Assembly: GCA_023255735.1 (NCBI GenBank)
Contig: JAGDVP010000028.1
Location: 149,428-213,427, forward strand
Reading direction: 5' to 3'
DNA: 64,000 nucleotides
From: Halothiobacillus sp.
GTDB lineage: Bacteria; Pseudomonadota; Gammaproteobacteria; Halothiobacillales; Halothiobacillaceae
The position numbers were made by a program, and so were the translations under genes. This document shows, piece after piece, positions 38,404 through 47,300 of this stretch. Every line of letters starts with the position of its first letter. Position 1 is the first letter of the stretch. Below the pieces are notes generated by a model. That model searched no databases. It was not told the DNA's origin and saw only the letters and a program-made list of their open reading frames with translations.

Positions 38404-39251
38404 ACCATCAAGCAGATTTAGCGCGCGCCAATATCAATCTTTTGGCTCTGCCGGGCATGCGTTTAGCTTGTGGCTTTGCGGTAACGGCAACAATTGCATT
38501 GATTTTTATCAGTATTTTTCCAGATTATCGCTTGGCGATATTTCACGCCTTTAATAATTTAGGCCCTTTGGCGCCGCACTTTTGGTCGGGGATGACCTCG
38601 CTTGCCGATACCTATCTGGCTTTGGGTTTGTTTTTACCCGTGCTGCTGCTGCGCCCGCGTGTTGCGGCTTTATTACTCGTATCGGCCTTAATTGCGACGG
38701 TTATTACCCACACTATTAAGCCGATTTTAGATGTACCGCGCCCGCCTGCCGTGCTGGCTGCCGATATGATGCATTTAATCGGCCACAGGCTTGATCACGG
38801 CAGTTTTCCCTCGGGGCATGCGGTCACCGCGTTTACGCTGGCGGGCTTGATGATTGTGGGGTTGCGGTTATCGCTCGGATGGTCGGCTTTGGTGCTATTT
38901 GCCGCGTCTGTTCTGGCCGTTTCGCGGATGGCCGTGGGTGTGCATTGGCCCACTGATGTCTTGGCTGGCAGTATCATTGGGTTGACGTCGGTGGTTTTGG
39001 GGCAAAAATTATTATCAAAATGGCCTAAATTAGCCCACGCGCGCTGGCCTGCGCCTGTGGGCATTGTGGTGACCGCCATTTGTGCGTTATCCGCGCCGTG
39101 GTTTGATGCGGGCTACCCGTTAGGGGAATGGGTCAATTGGACGCTTGCCGTACTCGGGTTGGCCTCGCTCGCATGGGCATCTGGGCGCTATTGGCCGTTG
39201 TTTCGCAATCGCCAGCGCTTGCCCTTGCGCGATTTGGGGCGCAATGAATGA
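38400..39251 (+). CDS. PAP2-type membrane phosphatase
   Basis: A 283-residue membrane phosphatase with five to six transmembrane helices. All three PAP2 signature parts are present: Lys107 followed by Arg114-Pro115 (KPILDVPRP), Pro-Ser-Gly-His at 137-140 (SFPSGHAVTAF) and SRMAVGVHWPTDVLAG with Arg176 and His182. The catalytic site should face the periplasm and act on a lipid phosphate such as undecaprenyl pyrophosphate or lipid A phosphate. The start at 38400 overlaps the glycosyltransferase stop; an upstream in-frame start would extend into that gene and is rejected. Confidence 0.88.
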   Translation: MNHQADLARANINLLALPGMRLACGFAVTATIALIFISIFPDYRLAIFHAFNNLGPLAPHFWSGMTSLADTYLALGLFLPVLLLRPRVAALLLVSALIATVITHTIKPILDVPRPPAVLAADMMHLIGHRLDHGSFPSGHAVTAFTLAGLMIVGLRLSLGWSALVLFAASVLAVSRMAVGVHWPTDVLAGSIIGLTSVVLGQKLLSKWPKLAHARWPAPVGIVVTAICALSAPWFDAGYPLGEWVNWTLAVLGLASLAWASGRYWPLFRNRQRLPLRDLGRNE

Positions 39252-39304
39252 GACAAATCCGCCCCCAAGTGATGGCCATTCATGCGAATTTGAGGCTTTG
39301 CTTA

Positions 39305-39310
39305 TATAAT
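39305..39310 (+). promoter_or_regulatory. possible minus-10 element upstream of hemA
   Basis: A perfect TATAAT lies 64 bases before the hemA ATG in the 122-base gap after the PAP2 gene. I found no convincing minus-35 hexamer at the usual distance. A second TATAAT at 39360-39365 is too close to the start codon to serve. Confidence 0.3.
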
Positions 39311-39373
39311 CGTGACTTTCGATCTAACACGCAGGATGCAGCTATCCTAACTGAAAGGCTATAATTCCTCGAT

Positions 39374-40636
39374 ATGTCACTTATTGCGTTCGGATTAAAT
39401 CATAAAACAGCCCCTGTGGATGTGCGCGAGCGCGTGGCGTTTGGTCCTGAACGCTTAGTGCCCGCGCTCAATGGTTTAATTCACAGTTGCGGCGCTAAAG
39501 AAGTGGCGATTGTCTCTACTTGTAATCGCACCGAAATCTATGCCCGCTCCAATTGCGTGCGAGAAAACCTTGTGGAATGGTTGGCCGCTTTCCATCAACT
39601 GCCGGTTGAATCCATTGCCCCTTATGTGTATGCGCACACCGATGAGTTGGCGATTCGTCATCTAATGCGTGTGGCTTGCGGGTTGGATTCTATGGTGTTG
39701 GGCGAGCCGCAAATTCTTGGGCAAATTAAAGACGCTTTTACCATCGCCCAAGATGCCCAAGCCTTGGGTCCTGTGCTTAATCGATTATTTCAGCATACTT
39801 TTTCGGTTGCCAAACAAGTGCGAACCGATACCCAAATTGGGGCAAGCCCGGTATCAGTCGCGTTTGCCGCGGTGAGCTTGGCCAAACAGATTTTTGGTGA
39901 TTTCTCGCAAAAAACAGCCCTATTAATTGGTGCGGGTGAAACCATCGAATTATGTGCGCGGCACTTGCAAGGCAATGGCTTGCGCCAAGTGATTGTGGCT
40001 AATCGCTCGATCGATCGAGCCCACCATCTGGCCGAACAGTTTGGGGGCATCGCCATTGGGCTGGTTGATATTCCAAAGCATTTGCATAGAGCTGATGTGG
40101 TCATCTCATCAACCGCGAGCCCGGTACCTGTGTTGGGCAAGGGCGCGGTTGAGCAGGCATTAAAACAACGTAAACGTCGGCCGATGTTTATGGTGGATAT
40201 TGCCGTTCCCCGAGATATTGAGCCGCAAGTGGCCGAACTGCAAGACGTGTATCTCTACACCGTGGATGATTTAAAAACCGTCATCGATGAAGGGCAAAAA
40301 TCCCGTGTGGCGGCGGCCGAACAAGCGGAAGAAATCATTAGCCTTCAAGTGGGGCATTTTCTTGAATGGGCGCAGTTGCAAACGGGCGCTGAATTAATTA
40401 AATCCTATCGCCAGCAGTCAGAACAAATGCGCGATGATGCGTTATTTCGCGCTAAAGCCCTGTTGGCTGCGGGTAAAAGCCCCGCTGAAGCCTTGGATTT
40501 TTTAGCCAACACCTTAACCAACCGGTTAATTCACCACCCTACGGTTGTGCTCCGCGAAGCCTGCGCCAGTGGTGATTTGCCCGCCGTGCATGCGGTGCAA
40601 AATGTGCTCGGTTTAGTGGATACGCCCCACCGTTAG
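39374..40636 (+). CDS. hemA: HemA, glutamyl-tRNA reductase
   Basis: Reduces glutamyl-tRNA to glutamate-1-semialdehyde, the first step of C5 tetrapyrrole synthesis. The 420-residue protein shows GLNHKTAPVDVRERVAF at the N-terminus, the catalytic Cys50 in STCNRTEIY, the tRNA-reductase block CGLDSMVLGEPQILGQIK, and the NADPH-binding LIGAGETIEL. The C-terminal dimerisation helix is present. It is followed after 67 bases by prfA and prmC, the common proteobacterial order. Confidence 0.97.
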   Translation: MSLIAFGLNHKTAPVDVRERVAFGPERLVPALNGLIHSCGAKEVAIVSTCNRTEIYARSNCVRENLVEWLAAFHQLPVESIAPYVYAHTDELAIRHLMRVACGLDSMVLGEPQILGQIKDAFTIAQDAQALGPVLNRLFQHTFSVAKQVRTDTQIGASPVSVAFAAVSLAKQIFGDFSQKTALLIGAGETIELCARHLQGNGLRQVIVANRSIDRAHHLAEQFGGIAIGLVDIPKHLHRADVVISSTASPVPVLGKGAVEQALKQRKRRPMFMVDIAVPRDIEPQVAELQDVYLYTVDDLKTVIDEGQKSRVAAAEQAEEIISLQVGHFLEWAQLQTGAELIKSYRQQSEQMRDDALFRAKALLAAGKSPAEALDFLANTLTNRLIHHPTVVLREACASGDLPAVHAVQNVLGLVDTPHR

Positions 40637-40703
40637 CGTCGCTGTCTCTTCTCGCTTGAGGGTGTAATGCCCTCGTTCAATTTACCTTATGCGCTGAAAA
40701 TTT

Positions 40704-41798
40704 ATGTTACCACCCGCCTTATTTAATCGATTATTTGCCTTGTCTGAGCGGTATGAAGAATTAACCGCGTTATTGTCCGAGCCTGAGGTGATTAATGATC
40801 AAACGCGCTTTCGCACTTTATCTAAAGAACATGCCCGCCTGCATGATTTGGTTGATGTGCTGGCGCGTTATCAAAAAACCAAGCAGGCTTTAGAGGCCGC
40901 GCTCATCATGAGCAAAGAAGCTGATCGGGATATGGCAGCGCTCGCAGAGGAAGAAATCCCGCAACTGCGCAACCAAATTGAAGTGCTGGATGATGCGTTA
41001 AAACTGCATTTGCTACCCCATGACCCCGCCGATGATGGCGATATTATTTTAGAGGTGCGAGCCGGTACGGGCGGAGATGAAGCCGCGATTTTCGCCGGTG
41101 ATTTGTTGCGCATGTATTTACGGTATGCCGATACGCGGGGTTGGCGTTCGGAGATTTTATCGGCGCAGGAAGGTGAGCACGGCGGGTATCGCGAGGCCAT
41201 TGCCCAAATTAGTGGGGATGGGGTGTACGCGGCGCTCAAATTCGAATCGGGTGCGCATCGCGTGCAGCGGGTGCCTGCCACTGAAACCCAAGGGCGGGTG
41301 CATACCTCGGCTGCCACCGTTGCGGTTATGCCGGTAGTGCCTGAAGCCGAAGCCGTTACCCTTGATCCTTCAACCTTACGGATCGATACCTTTCGCGCCT
41401 CGGGTGCGGGCGGGCAGCACATTAATAAAACTGATTCAGCCATTCGCATTACCCATTTGCCGACCGGCATGGTGGTGGAGTGCCAAGATGAGCGCTCGCA
41501 ACACAAAAACAAAGCCCGTGCTCTGAGTGTTCTGGCTGCTCGTTTGGCCGATGTGGAGCGCCAGCGAGCCCATGCGGAGCAGGCCGCCACGCGCAAGGCA
41601 CTGGTGGGCTCTGGGGATCGATCGGAGCGTATTCGTACCTATAATTTCTCGCAAGGCCGAGTGACTGATCACCGTATCAATTTAACGCTCTACCAGCTCG
41701 AACGTATTTTGGCCGGCGATCTTGATCCGGTTATTCACCCGTTGCGCCAAACCGACCAAGCCGATCAGCTCATGGCCTTGGCTGATGAAACCTTCTGA
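40704..41798 (+). CDS. prfA: PrfA, peptide chain release factor 1
   Basis: Recognises UAA and UAG stop codons and triggers peptide release. The 364-residue protein has the codon-recognition PAT tripeptide at 191-193 ([10 protein letters not shown]) and the GGQ motif at 236-238 ([15 protein letters not shown]), whose Gln is methylated by PrmC. The length and acidic [14 protein letters not shown] block are typical. Its last 14 bases overlap the prmC start, which couples the factor to its modifying enzyme. Confidence 0.97.
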   Translation: MLPPALFNRLFALSERYEELTALLSEPEVINDQTRFRTLSKEHARLHDLVDVLARYQKTKQALEAALIMSKEADRDMAALAEEEIPQLRNQIEVLDDALKLHLLPHDPADDGDIILEVRAGTGGDEAAIFAGDLLRMYLRYADTRGWRSEILSAQEGEHGGYREAIAQISGDGVYAALKFESGAHRVQRVPATETQGRVHTSAATVAVMPVVPEAEAVTLDPSTLRIDTFRASGAGGQHINKTDSAIRITHLPTGMVVECQDERSQHKNKARALSVLAARLADVERQRAHAEQAATRKALVGSGDRSERIRTYNFSQGRVTDHRINLTLYQLERILAGDLDPVIHPLRQTDQADQLMALADETF

Positions 41799-42672
41799 GC
41801 CTGAATTGATCCCCCTTTCTGCATTGTTGGCAGAAGGGCGGGCGATTTTATCGGCCAATACGTCGGCTGAACCCCAAGTGGATGCACGGCTTTTGATTGA
41901 ACACGCAACCGGCCTCAACCGCACCCGCCAGCTGGCTAACCCTGATGGGTTGGTGCCCATGGCGCAGGCCGAGCAAGCGCGGGCTGCGTTCGCGCGCCGT
42001 GCCGGTGGCGAGCCGGTCGCTTATATTGTTGGATACCGCAGTTTTTGGCATCACGATTTTTTGGTGACTAAAGATACGTTAATTCCACGCCCCGAAACGG
42101 AGCATTTGGTCGAATGGGCGCTTGATAAAATACCTTTATATCAAGAAGTTACTGTAATTGATTTGGGTACAGGCTCCGGTGCAATTGCCTTGAGCTTGGC
42201 TATCGAGCGCCCAAACGCGTTAGTGATTGGTTGTGATTTAAGCAGGGCTGCATTGCGCGTAGCGCGCGCTAATCAAGCGCAAATGGCACCCAATGCACCA
42301 AAGCCTGTCGGCTGGATTAATGGGCACTGGGCCTGCATGCTAAAAGCACATCGTGCTGATTTAATTGTAAGCAACCCGCCTTATATTGCGGCCAATGATC
42401 CGCATTTGAATCAAGGCGATGTGCGTTTTGAGCCGCGAAGCGCCTTAGTGGCGGAGGGCGAGGGGTTAGATGACTATCGGGTCATTATCGAGCAAGCTTA
42501 CCGCGTGCTTAAACCCGGCGGCTGGCTTATATTTGAGCATGGGTACAATCAGGGCGAATCGCTGCGCGCCTTACTCGCAGAGGCGGGTTTTGTTTCGATC
42601 GAAACCCGTCAGGATTTAGCCGGATTACCGCGCAATACCGCAGGTCAAATAGCGCCAAACGGCACAAAATAG
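41785..42672 (+). CDS. prmC: PrmC, release factor glutamine methyltransferase
   Basis: Methylates the Gln of the GGQ motif in release factors 1 and 2. The start at 41785, inside the prfA 3' end, gives a 295-residue protein beginning [18 protein letters not shown]; the in-frame extension upstream to 41722 lies wholly within prfA and is rejected. Motifs are [14 protein letters not shown], the SAM-binding [16 protein letters not shown] and the catalytic NPPY at 197-200. It is the third gene of hemA-prfA-prmC. Confidence 0.96.
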   Translation: MKPSEPELIPLSALLAEGRAILSANTSAEPQVDARLLIEHATGLNRTRQLANPDGLVPMAQAEQARAAFARRAGGEPVAYIVGYRSFWHHDFLVTKDTLIPRPETEHLVEWALDKIPLYQEVTVIDLGTGSGAIALSLAIERPNALVIGCDLSRAALRVARANQAQMAPNAPKPVGWINGHWACMLKAHRADLIVSNPPYIAANDPHLNQGDVRFEPRSALVAEGEGLDDYRVIIEQAYRVLKPGGWLIFEHGYNQGESLRALLAEAGFVSIETRQDLAGLPRNTAGQIAPNGTK

Positions 42673-42737
42673 AGGAAGTGCGCGGGCGGCATAAACGCTT
42701 TGGTTATTTCGCTTAAAAGATTAGCTTAGGGGGAATC

Positions 42738-43160
42738 ATGGATAGCGCTAAGGTAGTTAAAACGCGAGAAATTACGTTTCGTGGACCGCATCATCAAGGT
42801 AATCAAGCGGCAGGAGCCTGCGCTTTTGTGGTGTATTTACCCGGTGTGCAGCGCGCGCAGAGCAAGCACGCGGCCTGCATGCAAGTGGATTACGATTTGC
42901 GCTGTATTTGTTTGCGGGTATTGCGGCGTCACTTGCAATTGGCGGGCTTTCATTTGGATGCCTCATTGCTTAATAAACTTAGAACCGCTTTGATTGAATA
43001 TTCGGAAGAAAATCAGCGCGAAGAATGGGGCTTGGGTGATTGTGCCATGCCCAATCAAGCGTTTCGTCCAACGGTCGATCAATTATCCGCCTGCGCACGG
43101 TTTACGAAGCCGCCCGCCGCGCCAGAACGCAGCGATGATCCGTGGCGGCACTATTTGTAA
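42738..43160 (+). CDS. Hypothetical protein, cysteine-containing, between prmC and moeB
   Basis: I do not recognise this 140-residue protein. It starts at an ATG with a strong AGGGGGAAT Shine-Dalgarno. It has no signal peptide or membrane segment. The middle is helical (YDLRCICLRVLRRHLQLAGFHLD), and the C-terminus ends with a basic-acidic DDPWRHYL. Five cysteines are spread over the chain (two of them in a C-x-C in RCICLR). It lies 65 bases after prmC and 32 bases before the MoeB/ThiF-type gene on the same strand, so it may be co-transcribed with them. No function is assigned. Confidence 0.7.
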   Translation: MDSAKVVKTREITFRGPHHQGNQAAGACAFVVYLPGVQRAQSKHAACMQVDYDLRCICLRVLRRHLQLAGFHLDASLLNKLRTALIEYSEENQREEWGLGDCAMPNQAFRPTVDQLSACARFTKPPAAPERSDDPWRHYL

Positions 43161-43192
43161 TTTCAATCATCACGGGCTTATGACTTTCGCTT

Positions 43193-43945
43193 ATGAATGA
43201 CGATCAACTTCTGCGCTACAGCCGCCACATGATGCTGCCTGAAATAGACTACGCCGGCCAAGAACGCCTGCGCGCCGCCCGGGTGCTAATTGTTGGGTTG
43301 GGTGGCTTAGGTTCACCCGTTGCATTGTATTTGGCGGCAGCGGGCGTAGGTGAACTCGTGTTGGCTGATTTTGATACCGTTGATTTAAGCAATTTGCAAC
43401 GTCAAATCGCCCACGATACGGCCTCGGTGGGCCGCCTTAAAGTCATGTCGGCTGAGGCGAGAATTAAGGCCATTAACCCCGATGTGCGCGTGCATCTGCT
43501 GCCAGAGCAATTGCAAGTCAATAACTTGGCTGAACACCTCGCCGGCGTTGATTGTGTATGTGATTGCTCAGATAATTTTGCCCTGCGGTTCGCCTTAAAT
43601 GCGGCGTGTGTTCAGGCGCAAAAACCGCTGGTATCGGGCGCGGCGATTCGCATGGAAGGGCAAGTTACCGTGTTTGATACCCGGCGGGTTGAATCGCCTT
43701 GTTATCGCTGTCTTTATCAAGAAGAGGGTGAGGATGCCCTGCGATGCGGTGATGCCGGCGTACTGGCGCCGTTGGTGGGGGTGATCGGCAGCCTGCAGGC
43801 CGCAGAGGTGATTAAATTATTGGTAGGTTTTGGGACACCCTTGATCGGGCGGTTGGCGCTGTTTGATCTTAAGCGCGCCGAGTTTCGATCTATTCGCTTC
43901 AAGCGAGACCCCACGTGTCCGGTTTGTCAGGCGCGTCCAGCTTGA
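43193..43945 (+). CDS. moeB: MoeB/ThiF family adenylyltransferase
   Basis: E1-like enzyme that adenylates the C-terminal glycine of a ubiquitin-fold sulfur carrier (MoaD for molybdopterin or ThiS for thiazole). The 250-residue protein has [19 protein letters not shown], the nucleotide-binding [38 protein letters not shown], and zinc-ligand pairs CYRC and CPVC. The block [26 protein letters not shown] favours the MoeB type. No moa or thi genes are near, so MoeB and ThiF cannot be separated by context. The last 19 bases overlap the convergent pyrD. Confidence 0.87.
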   Translation: MNDDQLLRYSRHMMLPEIDYAGQERLRAARVLIVGLGGLGSPVALYLAAAGVGELVLADFDTVDLSNLQRQIAHDTASVGRLKVMSAEARIKAINPDVRVHLLPEQLQVNNLAEHLAGVDCVCDCSDNFALRFALNAACVQAQKPLVSGAAIRMEGQVTVFDTRRVESPCYRCLYQEEGEDALRCGDAGVLAPLVGVIGSLQAAEVIKLLVGFGTPLIGRLALFDLKRAEFRSIRFKRDPTCPVCQARPA

Positions 43946-44967
43946 GGCATCCGCGCTAAAGCTTGGCTGATTTGGGCAATCAGTGGCGGGCCTTGATAAA
44001 TAAAACCCGTATAAATTTGGATTAAATCCGCGCCCGCGTTGATTTTCTCAACGGCTGCATCAGCGCTATCAATGCCGCCCACCCCAATAATGGGAAAGCC
44101 CGCAGGCAGGCAGTTGCGCAAGGTTTTAATCACCTCGGTTGAGGCGGCACGCACGGGGCACCCACTTAACCCCCCCGCCTCATCAGCGTAAGGCAGGCCG
44201 GCTACCGCATCGCGTGCAATTGTGGTGTTGGTGGCAATAACCCCATCTATCCCTTCATTAACCAGCAATTTAGCCATCTGTTCGATGTCATCGGTGGCTA
44301 AATCCGGCGCGATTTTGACCACGAGGGGCACAATCTTTTGGTTGGACTGATCGAGCCGGTCTTTTTCCGCCCGCAAGGCCGCTAGCAAGGGGGCGAATTG
44401 ATCGGCGGCCTGCAATTGGCGTAAATTTTTGGTGTTGGGTGATGAAATATTGATCGTGACATAATCCGCCACGGCATGCACCCCACGAAGGCCGATTAAA
44501 TAATCATCCACCGCGCGTTCAATCGGGGTATCAAAATTTTTACCGATATTGAGCCCTAAAATTCCTGTGGAATGGCGCGCCCGAACATTGGCTAAAAAAT
44601 GCGCTAAACCCTCATTATTAAAGCCCATTCGATTAATTAACGCCCCTGCCTCGGGCAGCCGAAATAAGCGCGGACGGGGGTTGCCCGGCTGGGCGCGCGG
44701 GGTTACGGTGCCCACTTCGATAAATCCAAAACCCAAACAGCTCAGTGCGTCAATATGGGCGCCATTTTTATCTAACCCGGCGGCCAAGCCGATTCGATTG
44801 GGGAACTTAAGCCCCATCACCGTCGTGGGATCGGCCAAAACTTGGCTTGCGGCAAACCCGCACCACGGGGTTTTAGCGGCAAGATCCAGCAGATTAAACG
44901 TGAGCCTGTGCGCGGTTTCAGGTTCAAGTTTAAAGAGCAGGGCGCGCGCATACGGATATAAAGTCAT
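43927..44967 (-). CDS. pyrD: PyrD, dihydroorotate dehydrogenase, class 2
   Basis: Membrane-associated quinone-linked flavoenzyme of pyrimidine synthesis. The 346-residue protein has the class 2 N-terminal extension ([24 protein letters not shown]), the FMN-binding [20 protein letters not shown], and the catalytic Ser in [14 protein letters not shown], followed by [12 protein letters not shown] and [14 protein letters not shown] serine base rather than cysteine confirms class 2. It converges with the MoeB-type gene, overlapping by 19 bases. Confidence 0.96.
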   Translation of the reverse strand: MTLYPYARALLFKLEPETAHRLTFNLLDLAAKTPWCGFAASQVLADPTTVMGLKFPNRIGLAAGLDKNGAHIDALSCLGFGFIEVGTVTPRAQPGNPRPRLFRLPEAGALINRMGFNNEGLAHFLANVRARHSTGILGLNIGKNFDTPIERAVDDYLIGLRGVHAVADYVTINISSPNTKNLRQLQAADQFAPLLAALRAEKDRLDQSNQKIVPLVVKIAPDLATDDIEQMAKLLVNEGIDGVIATNTTIARDAVAGLPYADEAGGLSGCPVRAASTEVIKTLRNCLPAGFPIIGVGGIDSADAAVEKINAGADLIQIYTGFIYQGPPLIAQISQALARMPQAGRA

Positions 44968-45317
44968 GATGGGGCAAATCGTATGTAGCTAAAAGGATGC
45001 TTAGTTTGCCGTGTGCTACCGCTGGGCGCAATCCGTGCGGTAAATAAGCCCAATGAGTCAAAAAATAAAGCCGAAACGCCAACGAACCATCGCGGCTTGA
45101 GTCTGTATCAAATTTTGAGCCGAGATAACTGCTCTGAACGCATTTAGGGCGCTTTGTGCGCAAATTTCACTGCGAGCGGGCAGCAAAAAAACCGTGTGAT
45201 TGGGTTTGGGGCAATCAAGCAAATTAAGCGGTATTGCCAAGATAGGCGGCGTAATTCGCATGGGGGTGCAATCGGCACTAAACTGATCGCTTTATAAACC
45301 TGCCGTGGAATAATCCC
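44968..45317. other. 350-base gap upstream of pyrD and the small gene at 45318
   Basis: The region lies between the divergent starts of pyrD (minus) and a 134-residue unknown gene (plus). I see no tRNA, riboswitch, terminator or credible small gene. A TACGAT-like hexamer occurs on the minus strand near 44986, but with no good minus-35 partner. It is presumably a promoter region. Confidence 0.4.
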
Positions 45318-45722
45318 GTGGATAGCCCCTATATTCTGCCCATCAAGACCCCATTAGACCCGACTTTTTCGCGGCAAATTCAGAGTTTTTTAGACCAGGC
45401 TTACGGGGTGATACCGACCACACACCAAGCGGCACTGCTCCAAGCAGCGGCAGGTGGGCGGGCAGATCAACAGGTTGTTGCACACTACGCGATTGGGCTT
45501 GTGTGGTTCAGTTGGCGTTACGCTAAGGCGTTGCCCCTATTGGAATCAGCCGTTAATGCCTCAGGCGCTTTCATTGCGAGCCATAAGTATCTTAAATTAC
45601 AACAAGAGCTTGTTTTATTGAAATTTTTGCCTTTATTCGCGGAGCCAAGGGCACAAGCTCAACCCCTTGAACAGATGTATCAAGAGGCGCGCTTGATTGC
45701 GTACTTAACCACAGGGCGTTAG
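45318..45722 (+). CDS. Hypothetical protein with helical repeat character
   Basis: A 134-residue protein I cannot place in a family. It begins at a GTG; no strong Shine-Dalgarno is visible. The chain is mostly helical with TPR-like spacing of small and aromatic residues (VVAHYAIGLVWFSWRYAKALPLLESAV), and no signal peptide or membrane helix. The stop is followed at once by an inverted repeat (45727-45771). It could be a short TPR-type adaptor; that is a guess from composition. Confidence 0.5.
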   Translation: MDSPYILPIKTPLDPTFSRQIQSFLDQAYGVIPTTHQAALLQAAAGGRADQQVVAHYAIGLVWFSWRYAKALPLLESAVNASGAFIASHKYLKLQQELVLLKFLPLFAEPRAQAQPLEQMYQEARLIAYLTTGR

Positions 45723-45726
45723 GGAA

Positions 45727-45771
45727 CCTCTGATTTAATTCCGTTTCGGCCACGGGGGATTTAATTAGAGG
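45727..45771. repeat. imperfect inverted repeat after the gene at 45318
   Basis: CCTCTGATTTAATTCCG (45727-45743) is the near reverse complement of CGGGGGATTTAATTAGAGG (45753-45771), so the transcript can form a long hairpin with a nine-base loop. There is no T run after it. It may be a 3'-end structure, a decayed mobile-element remnant or a regulatory site. Confidence 0.45.
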
Positions 45772-45820
45772 CTCACCAGCTCTTTGCGCCAGAAAATCAA
45801 GCAGATGATATGCAAGGCTA

Positions 45821-45847
45821 CTTGAAAAATCCGCGAAGTACCCAAAC
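45821..45847 (+). promoter_or_regulatory. sigma-32-like heat-shock promoter for htpX
   Basis: CTTGAAA (45821-45827) and CCCAAAC (45841-45847) are separated by 13 bases. This fits the heat-shock sigma factor pattern CTTGAA, 13-17 bases, CCCCATNT with only the end of the minus-10 part imperfect. It lies about 90 bases before the ATG of htpX, a gene controlled by sigma-32 in E. coli. Confidence 0.5.
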
Positions 45848-45939
45848 TTTACGCTAAAGTATTCGCCTAATGGGGTGCCATGCACTTGATTTGGGTGCTT
45901 TTAGGTGATCAGGTTTAATTTAGGAGCGAAAAAACCGCC

Positions 45940-46869
45940 ATGAAACGTATTTTTCTGTTTTTGTTGACCAACTTAGCAGTGATGGTAATTTTATCCCTCG
46001 CTTGGTTTGTTATCTCTAAGGTTTTCGGCCTTGGCGTCACCATGGATAAAAATGGCATTAATTACGGTTCGACCCTCGTACTCGCTGCCGTGTTTGGTTT
46101 TGGTGGATCGCTGATTTCTTTAATGATGTCCAAATGGATGGCTAAGCGCAGCGTCGGCGCGCAGGTCATTGAGCAACCCAGTAATGAAGCTGAACGTTGG
46201 TTGCTGCAAACCGTAGAGCGTCAGGCAAAAATGGCCGGTATCGGTATGCCGGAAGTGGCTATTTATGACTCACCCGAAATCAACGCGTTTGCCACAGGCG
46301 CCAGCCGTAATAATGCCTTGGTTGCGGTTTCAACGGGCTTGCTTGCCAATATGTCGCGCGATGAAGCCGAAGCGGTGCTCGGGCATGAAATTGGCCATGT
46401 CGCCAATGGCGATATGATTACCCTAACCTTGGTTCAGGGCGTGGTGAATACCTTTGTTATTTTCTTTGCACGAATTGTGGGCTACTTTGTTGACCGTGTT
46501 TTATTGAAAAATCAAGGGGATGGTCCTGGTATTGGCTTTTATGTGGCCACCCTTGTATCGGAGATGGTGTTTGGCATTCTAGCCAGCATGATTGTGATGT
46601 GGTTCTCGCGCCAACGCGAGTTTCGTGCTGATGAGGCGGGTGCCAAGTTTTCGTCCCGCGCGAAAATGATTGCCGCCTTAGAGCGCCTAAAATTGAACTA
46701 TGAAACGCCGGCTCAGCTACCCGCGCAGATGACGGCCTTCGGTATTTCAGGTCATCAAAGCAAGTTCGGTCAATTATTTATGTCGCATCCCCCGCTGGAT
46801 GACCGTATTGCCGCCTTACGCTATGGTGCTAACGCTTCAGTCGGTGGGCGAACCAGCACTGTGCAGTAA
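45940..46869 (+). CDS. htpX: HtpX, heat-shock membrane zinc protease
   Basis: Inner-membrane M48 metalloprotease that cleaves damaged membrane proteins. The 309-residue protein has two N-terminal transmembrane helices (about 5-27 and 43-64), the zinc motif HEIGH at 149-153 in [14 protein letters not shown], two further hydrophobic segments (about 160-215) and the third-ligand region [19 protein letters not shown] precedes the ATG. A sigma-32-like promoter lies upstream and a rho-independent terminator downstream, so it is a single-gene unit. Confidence 0.97.
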   Translation: MKRIFLFLLTNLAVMVILSLAWFVISKVFGLGVTMDKNGINYGSTLVLAAVFGFGGSLISLMMSKWMAKRSVGAQVIEQPSNEAERWLLQTVERQAKMAGIGMPEVAIYDSPEINAFATGASRNNALVAVSTGLLANMSRDEAEAVLGHEIGHVANGDMITLTLVQGVVNTFVIFFARIVGYFVDRVLLKNQGDGPGIGFYVATLVSEMVFGILASMIVMWFSRQREFRADEAGAKFSSRAKMIAALERLKLNYETPAQLPAQMTAFGISGHQSKFGQLFMSHPPLDDRIAALRYGANASVGGRTSTVQ

Positions 46870-46892
46870 TCACATAGCGCCTAGTTGAAGCC

Positions 46893-46925
46893 AAAGCCCA
46901 CAATTAAGGTGGGCTTTTTTTGTTT
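46893..46925 (+). terminator. rho-independent terminator after htpX
   Basis: AAAGCCCAC (46893-46901) pairs perfectly with GTGGGCTTT (46909-46917) around a seven-base loop and is followed by a long T run. It lies just past the htpX stop. Confidence 0.85.
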
Positions 46926-47008
46926 TTATGGCCTTGGAGCTTGTACACTCATTAGGTGTTTTGAGCCGAAAAAAAGTTTAACAACGCAGGGTGGTGCAGG
47001 AGGGTGTG

Positions 47009-47236
47009 ATGGGCGTGCTGTATTTATTTGTGCCGATCAGTATGGTGATTGCGGGGATTTTGGTTTGGGCGGCTTTCTGGGCTATTCGAAATAATCAATA
47101 TGAAGATTTAGAGGGCCCAGCGCACCGTATTTTACTGGATGATGATGATCCGAGAATCCCGACTCAGCCGAAAACGGTAGAACCGGTTAAACCTTTGCCG
47201 TATACCGTGGCGGATAAAAATCGAATGCCTAAATAA
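47009..47236 (+). CDS. ccoS: CcoS, cbb3-type cytochrome oxidase assembly protein
   Basis: A 75-residue protein with one N-terminal transmembrane helix (about 4-25) and the family signature WAAFWAIRNNQYEDLEGPAHRILLDDDD. CcoS is needed for cofactor insertion into cbb3-type cytochrome c oxidase. The ATG at 47009 is chosen because GGAGG lies a few bases upstream and the mature length then matches relatives; an upstream GTG in frame is less likely. No ccoNOQP, ccoG or ccoI gene is in the window, so it is an orphan here. Confidence 0.88.
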   Translation: MGVLYLFVPISMVIAGILVWAAFWAIRNNQYEDLEGPAHRILLDDDDPRIPTQPKTVEPVKPLPYTVADKNRMPK

Positions 47237-47246
47237 AAAGCCGATT

Positions 47247-47290
47247 AAAAAAACGCACCAGAAAAGCCACAAAGTCTGCGGCTTTTCTGG
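47247..47290 (-). terminator. rho-independent terminator after metG, possibly bidirectional
   Basis: CCAGAAAAGCC (47258-47268) pairs perfectly with GGCTTTTCTGG (47280-47290). On the minus strand the hairpin is followed by TGCG and seven T, directly after the metG stop. On the plus strand it can also end the ccoS transcript. Confidence 0.75.
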
Positions 47291-47300
47291 GCGGGGTTTC

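Noticed and set aside
40871-41596. Long open frame on the minus strand opposite prfA
   Set aside because: It is a shadow of the codon pattern in prfA; the prfA protein is complete and conserved.
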